From positions 41,035,458-41,099,457 of the forward strand of contig NC_084596.1 in assembly GCF_033807715.1 (NCBI RefSeq): DNA of 64,000 nucleotides, given 5' to 3'. A program made the position numbers and the translations under genes. Shown one piece after another: positions 1 to 54,911 of this stretch. This DNA is from Cololabis saira (lineage: Eukaryota; Chordata; Actinopteri; Beloniformes; Belonidae). Each line of letters begins with the position of its first letter. Positions within the stretch are counted from its first letter, which is position 1. Below the pieces are notes generated by a model that saw nothing but the letters and a program-made list of their open reading frames with translations, had not been told where the DNA came from and ran no database searches.

Positions 1-471
1 TGTCACAATCAGTGAAGATCCATATAAATGTAAATTGGGCAACATAAACGCAGGTGGTAGAACTCGGCAGTTGTTCCAGCTGCCTGTTTGTTTGAAAGAC
101 ACTATTAAAGATCTGGCTGGTGACAGATTTAAACTAAAGCACAGTGTGTTGCTGTCAGAATCTGGAGGAGGAATTGCATATTTGAAATATGTCGTTTATT
201 ATTATCAACAAACACAAGGAAAACCGACACCCACCAGAGATATAACCATTTCTCAAAGGTGACATTTATAAAAGAAGTCCTGTGCTTGAGAGCATACTGC
301 ATGTTGGTGGCTGAAGTGACAACACAACTCTGTCACTTCATCTGGGGTGACTTTTACCTAAGAAATGTCCTCCTAGAGAGACACTGTTTCATTAAAGACC
401 CAAATCTGCACAGAACTATCCAGTCTGCATGTGTATCTCTACTAGCTTCACACCGTGCTGCATTGGTTGTA
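1..471. other. Intron sequence, nothing recognised
   Basis: This stretch lies upstream of the first dab1 exon in the window and is inferred to be intron. No coding exon with splice sites, no terminal repeats and no tandem repeat were recognised. Short open frames here have no recognisable protein similarity. Confidence 0.5.
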
Positions 472-1120
472 CAGTAATCCCTGGTTTTTCCCGGCAGAGG
501 TTACGTTCCAAAAAGAACCCGTGATAGGTGAAATCCGCGAAGTAGCAACCTTTTTTTTTTTTTTTTCCAATTATTATACAAGGCTTTAAATTGCGGAGAT
601 CAGCCCCGCCCCACCGCGACCAGATTAATTGGATTTGAACGGGAGAAAATGAAAAATGATTATGAAAAAAAATACAATAAGTACAGTAGGACAAATTGTT
701 ACTGGTGCGTATTTCACTGCTCTTCTAACTGGTGCTGCATCCTGACTCGCTCTGTAGCGTCTTTTTCTTCTAAAGCCCGCTGTGCAGGTGTGTTTTTTCC
801 AGATAAGAATATAGTTATGGGTCGTTGTTGTTGCTCTTTTTTCTTCTGGGCAAAAAGATTCTTCTAAACCGACATGCCACCATGGATTATATCTGAGAAC
901 TGTAATGAACGATTCATCAAAGGGTTCCGTTCTTGAGCTGCTCGCTGAAGCTCATTGGTCGTTCTCAGCATTGTTGCTAAGCGACCAATGTTATTGACAT
1001 AGGAAGTGAAGAAGCGGGGAGACCGTTTAGCCAATCAGAATGCAGAACACGATGCACAATGCAAATCCATGAAGCAGCGATACCGTGAAAGGTGAACCGT
1101 GTTATAGCGAGGGATTACTG
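472..1120 (+). mobile_element. Tigger/pogo-like non-autonomous DNA transposon, copy 1
   Basis: The element begins CAGTAATCCCTGG and ends with the inverted match CGAGGGATTACTG. It is flanked on both sides by TA (470-471 and 1121-1122), the target duplication expected of Tc1/mariner-pogo elements. The inner terminal sequence resembles the 'reference cell' style termini of Tigger elements (GTTACGTTCC, GAAATCCGCGAAG). A second, truncated and inverted copy is at 50690-51158. No intact transposase was seen. The superfamily assignment rests on termini and TA flanks only. Confidence 0.75.
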
Positions 1121-1758
1121 TATATCTGAAGTAACCGGCTCCAGGCTGTAATCGCAAGTCCTAAAGAAGTATGGAAGCACGCGGTTGTTCATCTGGCTTG
1201 GTCCTGTGATAGTTTGGCCTGTCAAGGACAAACCCCGTCTTTCACCTGATGAGAGGTGCAGTAACCTCCAGCTGCGGGGGACTCTGCAGGGGACTGAAGC
1301 GGAACCGTTGAATGAAAAAATGATTTAAGCTTATATGTGCTGGGCGCCGGTAGATTCATAAGACAAAAAGGTTGTCAGTGACATTGCACCAACGGTGGGG
1401 GAGACTGAGACCAGTGTCTCTGTGTGAGCACGTTTGTTCATGAAGAAAGGGGTGGTGGAAGATTGTTGTTATTCTCCCCTGTCCTCCAATGTGTGTTTGG
1501 CCAGCCTCTATGTACGAGTTCATTGGCTAGGCTCTAGCGCGGTACCTGTGAATTGATTGGCTGACGTATGTGTTGAAGCGGGAAAATGTTTAAAATCTGC
1601 CAATGCGACCGGGAGAACCGGGACTTCATTTTGGCAACTAAGGCCGTTACCGCAGTCAAACCCTACAGAGAGGGGACACAGACAATGCCGCTGTGAATCC
1701 AGCTGGACCTGGCGACGTGTTATTGTTCTGTAAATCGAATCGTTAGTTAAAAGTAAAA
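1121..1758. other. Intron spacer, nothing recognised
   Basis: About 640 bases between two transposons. No exon, tandem array or terminal-repeat pair was recognised. Confidence 0.5.
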
Positions 1759-2538
1759 GACTACATTTGCATTCAGTCAATAACCCTTTTCTAACCGGAA
1801 TATTAGCAATAACCTGGTTGCGCACAGCCATGTAAACACCAATAACCCCTTTGAATAACCGGAATTTGCTCATATTCCGGTTTTTAAAAACCCGAATATG
1901 ACCCCTGGGTTACTCCTTTTCTAACTGAATATTTGGTCACGTAAACGCCTAACGGGATTTCCCCATCAAAAGGAACAGGAATTTGTTTTCTGAACATGTT
2001 CTTTTCACAAGGAATCTTGGTCTTTTGAGTCCAGGAAGTTCTTATAAACATGGAAAAACGCAAGACCAGGAGGAGACTAATCACTTCATAAATGTAATGA
2101 AAGATATGAACATTTTGGCATTTGTAGACGGTAGAAAGTACCGGGATAGCCAGATTTACAAAAAGGTGAGCGAAAAGTTGCACGAAACAGGATTTGTACG
2201 AACGCCAGACCAGATCAAGCTCCGCTGGAAGACGCTGAAAAAGGAGAACTACAGGGCCGAGAAACAAAACGACTTCTACTGGGCTGTTGATTATCCTCCG
2301 TGCTGCTGTTATTGTTGTTGGTTTGGATTTGGATACAGGAAGAAGAAGCAGAAATGACCGGAATTGCGTCATGACGTTCTCCGAGCGTTGCTGGTTTGAT
2401 CCAGATTTCCCAAATGATTAATTACCATGTATACAGGGATAACCCTGTTTGCTCACGCATGGAAACAGATTATTCCCAATGTTTCAGTAACCGGAATATT
2501 GACCTTAACCCCAATTTTGACTGCATGTAAACATAGTC
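1759..2538 (+). mobile_element. PIF/Harbinger-like MITE carrying a Myb/SANT fragment, copy 1
   Basis: The left end GACTACATTTGCATTCAG and the inverted right end GACTATGTTTACATGCAG pair as terminal inverted repeats, flanked by AAA on both sides (a possible 3-bp target duplication, fitting Harbinger). The interior encodes a piece of the accessory Myb/SANT-like protein of PIF/Harbinger transposons. Two relatives occur in the window: 23096-24542, which is interrupted, and 31122-31861, which lacks its left tip. Confidence 0.8.
1983..2357 (+). pseudogene. Myb/SANT-like (MADF-type) DNA-binding fragment of a Harbinger transposon
   Basis: An open frame of 124 codons contains the block FVDGRKYRDSQIYKKVSEKL followed by RTPDQIKLRWKTLKKENYRA. 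This is the helix pattern of the Myb/SANT-like accessory DNA-binding protein of PIF/Harbinger elements. The homologous block in the copies at 24.2 kb and 31.5 kb is broken by stops and indels, for example where AGATTTACAA shifts frame near 31480. In this copy the N-terminal part (before about residue 26) and the C-terminal cysteine-rich part read as non-coding repeat sequence. I regard it as a captured, probably non-functional domain inside a MITE rather than a host gene. Confidence 0.7.
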
Positions 2539-3703
2539 AAAGAGTTAAGCTAACCAAGATCATTATATAACCCATATTAAAACATGATAATAATAAGTAT
2601 CATACATCTCCCATACGCTTCCCATGTGTCTCAGTTATTTATTTACACCTTTTTGCAAAACATCTTATTGAAATATGGTTTAAATGTGAAAATTCAACAC
2701 ATTTTAACATGCTAAAAATTGCTACGAGGAAGCTTCCCAATGTTACAGCGTAGATTGGAAACAAGGAGCGCTGTCAGGCAGGTAGTCACATAATTCTTTG
2801 TTTCCTCAAGATTCCTCCGTTTTATTCTGCAGACTTCTTGCACATGTGGATCCACACTGAGCATGTTGATTTTCCCCCATCATCATACTGACTGGCACCT
2901 TTGTGCATGTGATCATGGTAAGACTCTCACCTCCAGAGAAAAACCCCGCGCTTAGCTGGCTGACAAATGTATTAAAGGCAGTGACGAAATGATGTTTTTA
3001 GAGTTGCCTCCAATGCTGCAGCTCAGCCAATTACTGCAGAACATTGCAGACATTTAGTGCTTCAGTGATATGGATTCCAGACGGATGAAAATATATCAGT
3101 ACCTTATTCCATCGTTTTAATACTTATGCAAATTCCATGTGCACTGCGATGAATACAGAACATTCATACCGTGTAGAGTTCAGCAACTTCTACCTCTTCA
3201 TTCGTTTCACAGCTACTTTACTTTGAAAAAATCAAACTGCCATGAAAAGCTAAAGCTCCCTTCAACCCATCCACACAATTGCTTTACATGCATGACTTTA
3301 CCCCATCTCCATAGCAACTGTTGCTCTCCCACTGTAATCTACGCACAAGAAATGATTCATTTAAAAAATACAGACGAGGAAATGAGGACACAGGGAATAG
3401 GCCAAGAGCAGCAGAGACACCAGCAGTTAAACGTTAACCATTTCCACACTGCCCAGTCCAGACAGAACCGTTGCATCTTCCTTCGATGACATCATTCAGC
3501 TCGTACTTTGGCAGAATGACACCGGTGATCATAGAGCCCGGTGTGTTAGCAAGAGAGACAGTTGTCATGCGTCTGAATCTGCAAGGTCAGTCTGCTATTT
3601 GAGGGAACATTGTGATGTGCTGCTACCGCCGAACAAAGGTGTCTTCTTTCCAGTTGTATAGTAGCTCTGGGTGTGAAGGGCTGAAGGTATGGATTCATTA
3701 AAG
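2539..3703. other. Intron spacer, nothing recognised
   Basis: About 1.16 kb without terminal repeats, tandem arrays or an exon-like reading frame that I can support. The 116-codon open frame at 3139-3489 has no recognisable family features. Confidence 0.45.
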
Positions 3704-4348
3704 CCCCCCCCCCTGTAGCGGAGCCAGAGGGGGGGCAAGGGGGCGGTCGCCACAGGGCCCACAAGCTCATAGGGTCCAATGATAGGGCCCCATTTTGTGT
3801 GATACGTTCATATATAATCGTAAATTGTAGGCTATAATTACGATAAAATGTGCATTGTGCGGCCAGTGTAGGCTAATTCTTACTTTACAACTGTCCTGAA
3901 CGCATCGGGGCCGTGAGCCAACGCTGATTGGCTGTAAAGCCGGATTTATGGTTCCGTGTTAAATCGACGCAGAGCCTACGCCGTAGGGTACGGCATATGG
4001 TATGCAGCGACGCGCAGCGTACGTGCGCATCGCCGCCTACGCCATAGGCTCTGCGTCGATTTAAACCATAAATCAGGCTTTTCAGCTCGTCGTTCAGTTT
4101 TCAGCGCCATGTGATTAACAGCTGTCAGGACTATGTCATGTGTGTGTTCTTCTGAACAAGTTTGTGACTTTACTCTGCTTTCTGCAGCATAGGCCTATAA
4201 GCTTGCTTGGCTCAATTAAAATCTGAATAAATGTTGTTTGATGGGTAGGATGAGGTGTTGTTGAACGTTAAAATGACTATCATAAGGTCCCATCGAGAAT
4301 GCTCCGCCCCCTCTGTACTGAGACCCGGGCTCCGCCACTGTCCCCCCC
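3704..4348. mobile_element. TIR element with GTRGCGGAGCC termini
   Basis: The left end reads CCCCCTGTAGCGGAGCCAG and the right end, on the opposite strand, GGGGGGACAGTGGCGGAGCC. These form an imperfect terminal inverted repeat rich in C and G runs. A separate palindromic MITE (3936-4082) is nested inside. The target duplication is obscured by the C runs and the superfamily is not assigned, although hAT is plausible. Confidence 0.55.
3936..4082. mobile_element. Fold-back MITE, 'GCAGAGCCTACG' family, copy 1
   Basis: A near-palindrome of about 147 bp. The left arm contains GATTTATGGTTCCGTG, then TCGACGCAGAGCCTACGCCG. The right arm is its reverse complement (GGCTCTGCGTCGATTTAAAC, then CATAAATC). 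Related sequences are at 4983-5062, 16070-16189 and 51431-51916. Such short hairpin MITEs are abundant in fish. Here it sits inside the element at 3704-4348. Confidence 0.8.
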
Positions 4349-4540
4349 GTAATGTCCTTCTGCCACTTCACTCCATTATATTTCCCACGTTTAATCAAAT
4401 CATTTGTTGCATGCTTCCTCACTATGAATGCCATGAAGGTGCTGTAGAGCTCTGACCAAAAGACTCATCCATCCACCACCAAACACATGATGATACCAAC
4501 CTGATCTCATAAAAATCCGTGAAATGCCCACGACCTTTTA

Positions 4541-5355
4541 AGCCGGGCAGACACTGTGCGATTGTCGCCTCGTTTTGAACCGATTTTCCGGGACGGATTT
4601 CGACCCAACCGTTGGTCGTGCCTCGTGCAGTAAACGTGGGGTAACGACGAGAGATTAACACCTCACGACGAGAGATTAACGCCTCACGACGAGCTCCCGA
4701 TCACAAATCGTGTGCTCGCAAGAAAATCAAACGTGAATCCTGAAGGAATCGCACAGTTGAAGCAGCTACCACCCGATTGGACTCATCCTTTCACAGAGAG
4801 CATGCGCAATCTCTGATGTCACGTCAAAAACTATTATTTGTAGTTTAAAGTGTTGCAAATTCACATTACAAATCATGTTTTAATAGCAGAAAAAAAAAGA
4901 CGTCTGCCCAGCCAATTCCTTGTCCAATCACGACGTTGTCTAATCTTTTTTCATTTATCGCCAAACAGAACTGCACAAATTGCTAAAGGCTGATTTATGG
5001 TTCCGCGTTACACCAACGCAGAGCCTACGGCGTAGGGTACGGTAACGCCGCCGATTTAATGCAGAACCAGAATTCAAGTTTAAGGCAGCGTGTTTGTTTT
5101 TGCTGAGCATCTTCAGTGTCTCCCACTTCGGGGTTACTCCTCTTCTTCCACTTCTTTTTGACGTTGCAGTTCCAGTAACAGAAGTCCGACGGGAGGATTA
5201 TGATCGTATAGTGTGAGCAGACGGGTCGCATCAGTGCGTACAGTGTGAGACCATAAATAGTGAGCTGCCAACTTTTGAACTCAGCGATCTAGTCGTGCAG
5301 TTTGAGATGGGGCTGAATCAAACGATTTAAAATATCGCACAGTGTATGCCCAGCT
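4541..5355. mobile_element. TIR element, TTA-flanked, Harbinger-like
   Basis: The terminal inverted repeats are AGCCGGGCAGACACTGTGCG on the left and AGCTGGGCATACACTGTGCG on the opposite strand at the right. Each end is flanked by TTA (4538-4540 and 5356-5358), matching the 3-bp TTA/TNA target of PIF/Harbinger elements. A local tandem duplication (TAACGACGAGAGAT and similar) lies at about 4640-4690, and a half-copy of the fold-back MITE at 4983-5062 is nested within. Confidence 0.7.
4983..5062 (+). mobile_element. Fold-back MITE, 'GCAGAGCCTACG' family, copy 2 (one arm plus remnant)
   Basis: It begins AAAGGCTGATTTATGG and continues through ACGCAGAGCCTACGGCG, which is one full arm. Only a short degenerate piece of the second arm follows (GATTTAATGCAGAACCAG). 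It is nested in the element at 4541-5355. Confidence 0.7.
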
Positions 5356-5927
5356 TTACCACAATTGTTCGTGGTGCTGCCACGGAAAGTGGTATAATTC
5401 CGTGTGAGCACCACGGAAATTGTACCGCGAAGTCAATGGGATCCGTTGTCGTGATATATATACGGATTTTGACGTTGTTTAATATTATTATTTTTGTTTC
5501 TAAATTGTTATTTAGTGGTATTTTTCATCACCACTTGGTTGTTTATTTATTATTACATTATTATTATTTATATATTATTATTTATTATAGTGGCTTAGTT
5601 ATGAGTTTTTGTCAGTTTGTAAAAGTATGTTTTTTAACGCTGTTTTAACAGTATTTTAATGATGTGTCAATGGTGTTTTGAAGATGTTTTAACAGTATTT
5701 TGACGGCGAGTATTTAACCGTGTTTACTAATGTTTTGTTTGCTGTTGCCATGACGACGGATGTGGCGTTAGTGATGTGAATTTATCATAACCGCAACCGT
5801 TTCCTACTTCCAACCAAGTGGTGCCTTAACCTAACCAGACCTTAACCAGAGCGTCGTCAAAATACACGGATTACACGGATTTGTGTGAGATCAGGTTGGA
5901 AACAACACCTGATTTGACTGTTATCAG

Positions 5928-6672
5928 TAGGACTGGGGATCGATTCAAATGTCAAGAATCAATTCGATTCCGATTCTTAAGATTTAGAATCGATTATCAA
6001 GATTTGATTCGATCTGATTCCGATATTGATTTGGGTTAGTGTCATTAAAACAGTTTTTTGAGCTGTTGCATGAATTATATGACTGTAGTTCTGCAACATA
6101 TTAATACTAGTATTATATTGAGATTCAACAGCAAGTATTGCAGCTAATGATGCTGTAAGGACCAATCAGCTCCCAGAATGCTGATAGAACTGCTTTCAGA
6201 AACATTGTGGGTCAGAATTATCAAACAGATCCAGGGCAGCAAACAGAGACGGATTAAATCAGTTTTAGTTTTTCCAACATTCCCTTTTTATTTTTTCCAT
6301 TTTTGGTCTATTTGGATTTTTCATTTTTGAGAATTTGGTTTTTAGCATTTTATGCAAATGTAACCCCATAAAGTAATGAAATATAGACAATTAATGCAGT
6401 TATAACTGAAAACTAACTGAGAAAATCATTTCATACCTATTTAATACATACATACATATTTAAAGGCAAAAACATGTCACCAGTTATTCTCGTGTCCAAC
6501 AAAACATTCCTTTTTTGGCATAAACAAAAAAATACCAAAAGTTGTAATGTAATAATGGGGGGAAAAAAATAGATAAAAAATAATCGATCTCTAGACATAT
6601 GAATCGATTTTTAGGAAGTAATATGAGAATGGATTTAGAATCGGAAAATCGATTTTTTTCAACACAGGCCTA
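5928..6672 (+). mobile_element. hAT MITE 'TAGGVCTGGGGATCG' family, copy 1
   Basis: The element starts TAGGACTGGGGATCGATTC and ends CAACACAGGCCTA. It is flanked by perfect 8-bp direct repeats GTTATCAG (5920-5927 and 6673-6680), the hAT hallmark. The termini are rich in GAATCGAT motifs. Two further copies (44596-45267 inverted, 48320-49093) also have perfect but different 8-bp duplications, so the boundaries are exact. No transposase frame is present. Confidence 0.93.
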
Positions 6673-6680
6673 GTTATCAG

Positions 6681-7380
6681 CGAACCAACAACAAAACGAC
6701 CTTAACAGCCATTCAATTAAAACCATGACACTGTGTTTGGGAATTTTATACATTGAACATTTGTGTTTGTTGAAGCTCATGAAAGTTGTTTTGGGCAAGT
6801 GGGGGAGCCAAATGGTGGGCACAGATGTGCTTTTCTCATACATTAATTTTATTTACTGCCTCCTACGTCCGATTTTTACATTGTAGGGATATATTTCTCT
6901 AGAGATCCACAATGTTCCTTCTGAGTAACCTGTCTAGTGTTTGGCCTCGTGGCTGATGAAGGATGTTGACAGGAAGAGACAGGCGGGCACAGATCCGCTC
7001 CGAGGAAGGTTCAGAGGTTAAGCTGCCTCCATGCCTGGATCCCCAACAAAAACTTTCTTCCTGCCAAGTCCCTATAACTGGAGGGGCACTTCTGACTCTC
7101 CATCTGTTGCCATCTGTGCTCTCAGTGTCCCCGTTCTCGTGTGGCAGGAAGGCAAGACTCGACACCACGGATGAGAGAAAGCCCTGAAAACAGTAAACAG
7201 TGTGTGGCGCAGGCAGGGCAGGCAGCGATTGTTTTCACCACGGCCCTGGTGACACGGCCTTGCTGGGAGATTACAGCACGTGTTTAGGCTCCTGTTGTCC
7301 ATCACTTTTCAGTCTCAGTTCTATTTTATCCAAATTTTCCATTTGTTTATTTTATTCTAAAGGAGATATTGATTAGAAGG
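6681..7380. other. Intron spacer, nothing recognised
   Basis: About 700 bases of mixed sequence. The overlapping short open frames on both strands around 6900-7300 show no family features, and no repeats were recognised. Confidence 0.45.
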
Positions 7381-7448
7381 TATGTATATATATGTATGCA
7401 TGTATGTAGGTATGCATATAGATATATTGAGTTATATTATACGTACAG

Positions 7449-7513
<65 letters not shown>

Positions 7514-7514
7514 G

Positions 7515-7591
<77 letters not shown>

Positions 7592-7653
7592 TATATATTG
7601 ATTTATAGTTATATGTAGATATGTCGAGATATAGATTTATAGTCATTTTTATG

Positions 7654-7720
<67 letters not shown>

Positions 7721-7790
7721 TATATTGATTTATAGTTATATGTAGATATGTCGAGATATAGATTTATAGTCATTTTTATATATATAATTG
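7381..7790. repeat. Complex (TA)n microsatellite with an internally duplicated flank
   Basis: Long alternating TA tracts (about 7451-7586 and 7661-7714) are separated by a unit beginning ATATATTGATTTATAG and ending TTTATAGTCATTTTTAT. The unit recurs almost exactly at about 7715-7780. This suggests a segmental duplication of tract plus flank, by unequal exchange or slippage. Reading frames of repeated Ile-Tyr here are artefacts. Confidence 0.9.
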
Positions 7791-7984
7791 GCGGTAAATA
7801 TATGAACCAGTATATATAGCATATCTAGTCTTATATAGTTAATCAAGTATATTGTTATATCATTGCTGTCTATTGTTCTCTATTATATTGTAGTATTATT
7901 GTAAAGTAATGATAATGTAATACTATACATTATATTTACTTCTAATATTACATACATACATACATACATAGTAGCACAACTAAA

Positions 7985-8234
7985 TGCTGGGCCTTTGTTT
8001 TGTTTTTGACTAGTATTAGTAGTATTATATCACTATATTGAATAGTTATTAAAGTAGGGGTATTTGGTTATGTGTGTTTTATAAGTAAGTTTATTGAAAC
8101 TCTTGTTATATGTAAGAATGTATGTCAGATTCCGGGGTAGGACTGGATAAGTGTTTACTTCAATCCTACTCTGTTTCCAACATGTTGGTGGATCCATGAG
8201 GTCTGACCAAGTGCTGTCTTGCCTTCTGTCTACA

Positions 8235-8309
<75 letters not shown>

Positions 8310-8400
8310 ATTTTATTTTTTTACTTTTTTGTATTCTTTTTTTTACATGCATGTTCGAAATAAAAATCTTCAAAATAAAAAAACCAAACCCTGAACACAT
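7985..8400. repeat. Interspersed repeat with (TA)n core, copy 1
   Basis: Sequence from about 8030 (ATATTGAATAGTTATT) through GTTATATGTAAGAATGTATG, a (TA)34 tract at 8238-8305 and the tail ACATGCATGTTCGAAATAAA recurs inverted at 15345-15560. The shared tail and internal order mark one interspersed family. Its class is not clear; a retroelement 3' end is possible. Confidence 0.65.
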
Positions 8401-8598
8401 GCACCTGAGACCACAGGACTCCCTCAGACTGGCATGCTGCCCCGTGTGCAAGACTCACAGCAGACAGGGATTCAGGCAACCCACTGTCAGACAAATTAGG
8501 AGTTTTAGGCTTCTGGGCAAAAAAGAAAAACCTCATTGTGAGGGCCATTCAACCTTGGGTAAGAATAAATCCAGAAAGCCAGGAGAATATGTGTCATG

Positions 8599-8599
<1 letters not shown>

Positions 8600-8652
<53 letters not shown>
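8600..8652. repeat. (CA)n microsatellite
   Basis: About 26 uninterrupted CA dinucleotides, directly visible. Confidence 0.97.
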
Positions 8653-8655
<3 letters not shown>

Positions 8656-10104
8656 TCCCGTTCTCCATTTTCCTCCCCTACAGTGTGTCACAACATGAAA
8701 CAGCATGCCCCACAGCTCTTTAGTTTTCAAATACAGCACACTTGCTCATTTTGATCTGAACCCAGAGCACGTAGCGTACGAGTTATGCCACAGAGTCAAG
8801 ACTCATTGCACATGCAAACCCTATATTTTTACTTTTTTTTTATGAACCTTTATGCACATGAACCTCTAAATCTCTCCCCAAGTGGTGTTTGGTGGGGGGC
8901 ATTGTGCTGTGTATGTAGAGAAATAAACGGCACAGAAGACGTGGTAGGATCTCATCTGAGGGAATCGCTCTGAATTGGCCTGATTGTGTTTAAAATGCAA
9001 CTGGAGCAGCATGCATTTTACATTAGTGCTTGAGTCAGTAAGATCAGGGAGGAATACATAATACTGTGTGAAGAGACTGTATTTACTGTGAGAGAGTTGC
9101 TTTGCACTGCAATAATTATCCCGGTCCTCCACCCTTTGTTTTCCTGCAGGGGTTGAAAACCGAACCCATGAGCCCATCGGTCACCTTCCTAGTTTATTAC
9201 TTATTTGTTTGTCTGTTATTTAATTCTGGATAACGGCGTCTGTTCATGGCCGAGGTGTTTGTTGTCCAGAAGTGCAACTGCAGCTCAATACGAGACTCGT
9301 TATCCACCGGCAGAGACACCAGTCTGAATCAGACCCAGATTTGTCAGTCACTTGCTTTGAGACTTTCCTCAAGCCCTCCTCCACCCCCCGCTTTAGAGAA
9401 TTGTGCCTTCATGAATAAGTGAGAGGGTTGCATAGCCAAGACAAGCACCAGCATTTCAACATTTTCTCCTCCATTTGGCCCTAAATTTGCTTTCTTCCAA
9501 TTTTCCTTCTTTTTTTTTTTTTTTTCCCCCTTCGGATCTTCCGGGGAAGAAAAGTGAAATTCCGTCTGATTAGATGCAGCATGGATTCAGCAGCGTGTGT
9601 TTCTGAGTGGAATAAGCTCGTTTTCTTGTAATATGGTCTCGGGCTCGGGCCCGGCAGTGTCTGTTGGGGATGTTATACCTTGTCGTCTTCTCGTGCACAG
9701 TTTCGCCAGCCCCTTAAGTGCGCCGCTAACTGACGGAGGGGATGGTCTCGTGACCTAGATTTGAGCGAGGAAGGGCCCTGGAAACTGCTGAAATTCTCCA
9801 AGGTGCTGGTAACCCTAATTTGAAACCTCTGCCGTCTCTTTGTGTGGAATAAAGGAGAGCAGGTTCCTGCATTTTGCAACTGATACAACCTGCGCAGGTT
9901 ATGAAGGAATAGTGCAGATTTTACACTGTAAAAACTCTGTAAAAAAAACCAGGAGCCAGTCACCGCACTCACGACCAAAATATGCCAAGGTGCCAGAAAA
10001 CCATGTGTAGACTATGTAAAAAAAAAAAAGGATCTGCACACTTGGATCAATGCAAGTATCTTTAATAAACCAAGCTTTTGGTCAGAAGACCTTCATCAGG
10101 GTAA
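8653..10104. other. Intron spacer, little recognised
   Basis: About 1.45 kb with no exon or transposon termini that I can support. The last ~100 bases (from about 10030, CTGCACACTTGGATCAATGC, to CTTCATCAGGGTAA) resemble an interspersed fish repeat, but I see no second copy in the window. Confidence 0.4.
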
Positions 10105-10660
10105 CACTGCAAAAACCCAAAATCTTAACAAGAATATTTGTCTTATTTCTAGTTAAAATGTCTCATTTTTAGTCAAAAAAGTTCATTACACTTAAAACAA
10201 GAGTCATTACCAGAAAAATAACTTGTTATTTGACTATTTTCACCTATTTCAAGTAAATTTTCACTTGAAATAAGTAAAAAAATCTGCCAGTGGAACAAGA
10301 TTTATCTTCTCATTACAAGCAAAAAAATTACATTTACACTTAAAACAAGACTCATCACTGGAAAAAACAACAATTTTCACCTGTTTCAAGTAGATTTTCA
10401 CTTAAAATAAGTAGAAAAATCTGCCAGTGGAACAAGATTTTTTTGCTTGTAATGAGAAGATAAATCTTGTTCCACTGGCAGATCTTTCTACTTATTTCAA
10501 GTGAAAATTTACTTGAAACAGGTGAAAATAGTCAAATAACAAGTTATTTTTCTGGTAATGACTCCTGTTTTAAGTGTAATGAACTTTTTTGACTAAAAAT
10601 GAGACATTTTAACTAGAAATAAGACAAATATTCCTGGTAAGATTTTGAGTTTTTGCAGTG
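10105..10660. mobile_element. Long fold-back MITE 'CACTGCAAAAA' family, copy 1
   Basis: Two arms of about 225 bp (10105-10330 and 10437-10660) are near-perfect reverse complements. The outer end is CACTGCAAAAACCCAAAATC, answered by GAGTTTTTGCAGTG. The spacer of ~105 bp duplicates part of an arm. Related copies or half copies are at 25070-25413, 37903-38266, 41113-41415 and 55288-55531. A transcript through this intron would form a very long hairpin. Confidence 0.9.
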
Positions 10661-11278
10661 TAGACGTACATAGCGCCGTGGGGCAAGCATCCACATAATC
10701 AAAATGGTGCGTCTGCAGACAGCGCAGCGACAAAATGAGAAAGGTGTCAGTGTCAAGGAGATGTCAGCGTGGCTGCACAGACAGAATAATCAGCGGCAAG
10801 GAGGGGAGAGGGTGATAGTGTGAAGCCCTCCAGACACACTTGTGTCACCTCACCATCCTCCAACTACCTTCCTGCCACCACCCAACATCCATCACGCGGG
10901 GGGGGCTCGGCTGGATTGTGGCTGAGCACTGGACCGAGATGATTCCTCTCAATAGCAGCCATTCATGCTGGTTCGTCACCACCAATAGCACCCATGGGAA
11001 CGGCAGGCATGGGTGGCTACAGCGCAGGAGAGAGCACCCCCACCCTCCCAAACACCCTAAAAACCTCCAGCTTTGTTTTTAAATGCCCTGCAGACGTCGC
11101 CGGAGTTATCACTGTTATCAGCTGTCGTCTTATACGGTCCACAAGGATTTATCAAACTTATTTTACAATTTCAAGTTCGATCTTTCCCCTGTCTGCGGTC
11201 TTTGCTGCTTGTTTGCCATCTGTCACTGAATTTTTCACTCTATGAATATTTATGCAAACACACACGCACGCAAACACT
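10661..11278. other. Intron spacer, nothing recognised
   Basis: About 620 bases, no repeats or exon recognised. Overlapping short frames around 10840-11245 occur on both strands and look like chance. Confidence 0.45.
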
Positions 11279-11836
11279 ATGGAAGAGTATTAGGGTCAGG
11301 CAGGAGAAAAATAAAAATAATATTTTAGAGGAGGAAGATTTTTTCTGCATTATGCACTTCGAGAAAAAAGACGAAATGTTGAAAAAAAGTCGAAATGTCG
11401 AGATTAATGTTGAAGTACAATTTTGAGGAAAAAGTCGAAATGTCGAGAAAAAGGTTGAAATGTCGAGAATTATCTTGAAGTACAATTTCGAGAATTAAGT
11501 TGAAATATTGAGAAAAAAGTCGAAATGTCGAGATTAATGTTGAAGTACAATGTCGAGAAAAAAATCGAAATGTCGAGAAAAAAGTCGAAATGTGGGGAAA
11601 AAGTCGAAATGTCGAGAATTATCTATCTATCACTATCTAAGTACAATTTCGAGAATAAAGTTGAAATATTGAGAAAAAAGGCAAAATTTCAACTTTATTC
11701 ACGAAATTTCGACTTTATTCTTGAAATTGTATTTCAACATTAATCACGACATTTCGACTTTTTTCTCGAAGTGCACAATAAAAAAAATCTTCTCCTTTCA
11801 AGTATTTTTTCTCCTGCATGGCCCTTAATACTCCGT
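11279..11836. mobile_element. TIR element with internal 'GTCGAAATGTCGAG' minisatellite, copy 1
   Basis: The left end TATGGAAGAGTATTAGGG, followed by CAGGCAGGAGAAAAA, is answered on the other strand by ACGGAGTATTAAGGGCCATG and CAGGAGAAAAAATA. The interior is a degenerate tandem array of GTCGAAATGTCGAGAAAAAA units that switches orientation towards the right (TCGACTTTTTTCTCG), making the whole a fold-back. Complete relatives are at 38693-39313. Partial ones are at 12410-12560 and 60125-60333, and the array alone occurs in 36310-36690. Confidence 0.8.
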
Positions 11837-11985
11837 ACAAACACACACACACACAAACACACACACACCACCATCGTCACCTCAAACAGTAGTTTGATAC
11901 TGTAGTTATAGCGCTAAGCTGAGCTTGCACATCCTTGTTCCCGTAAGTCCCCTGTCTCTCCTTGACTCGTCCTCTCTCCCTGCAG

Positions 11986-54890
<42,905 letters not shown>

Positions 54891-54911
54891 AGAACAACAG
54901 CCAGAGAGACG

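Noticed and set aside
7369..7646. Ile-Tyr repeat open frames on both strands
   Set aside because: Artefacts of (TA)n microsatellites; the same occurs at 8219-8450 and 39388-39762.
1..11985. Search for the dab1 start-codon exon (short basic N-terminus ending in KK before the split Gly)
   Set aside because: No in-frame ATG block with suitable residues and a phase 1 donor was found, so the exon is inferred to lie upstream of the window.
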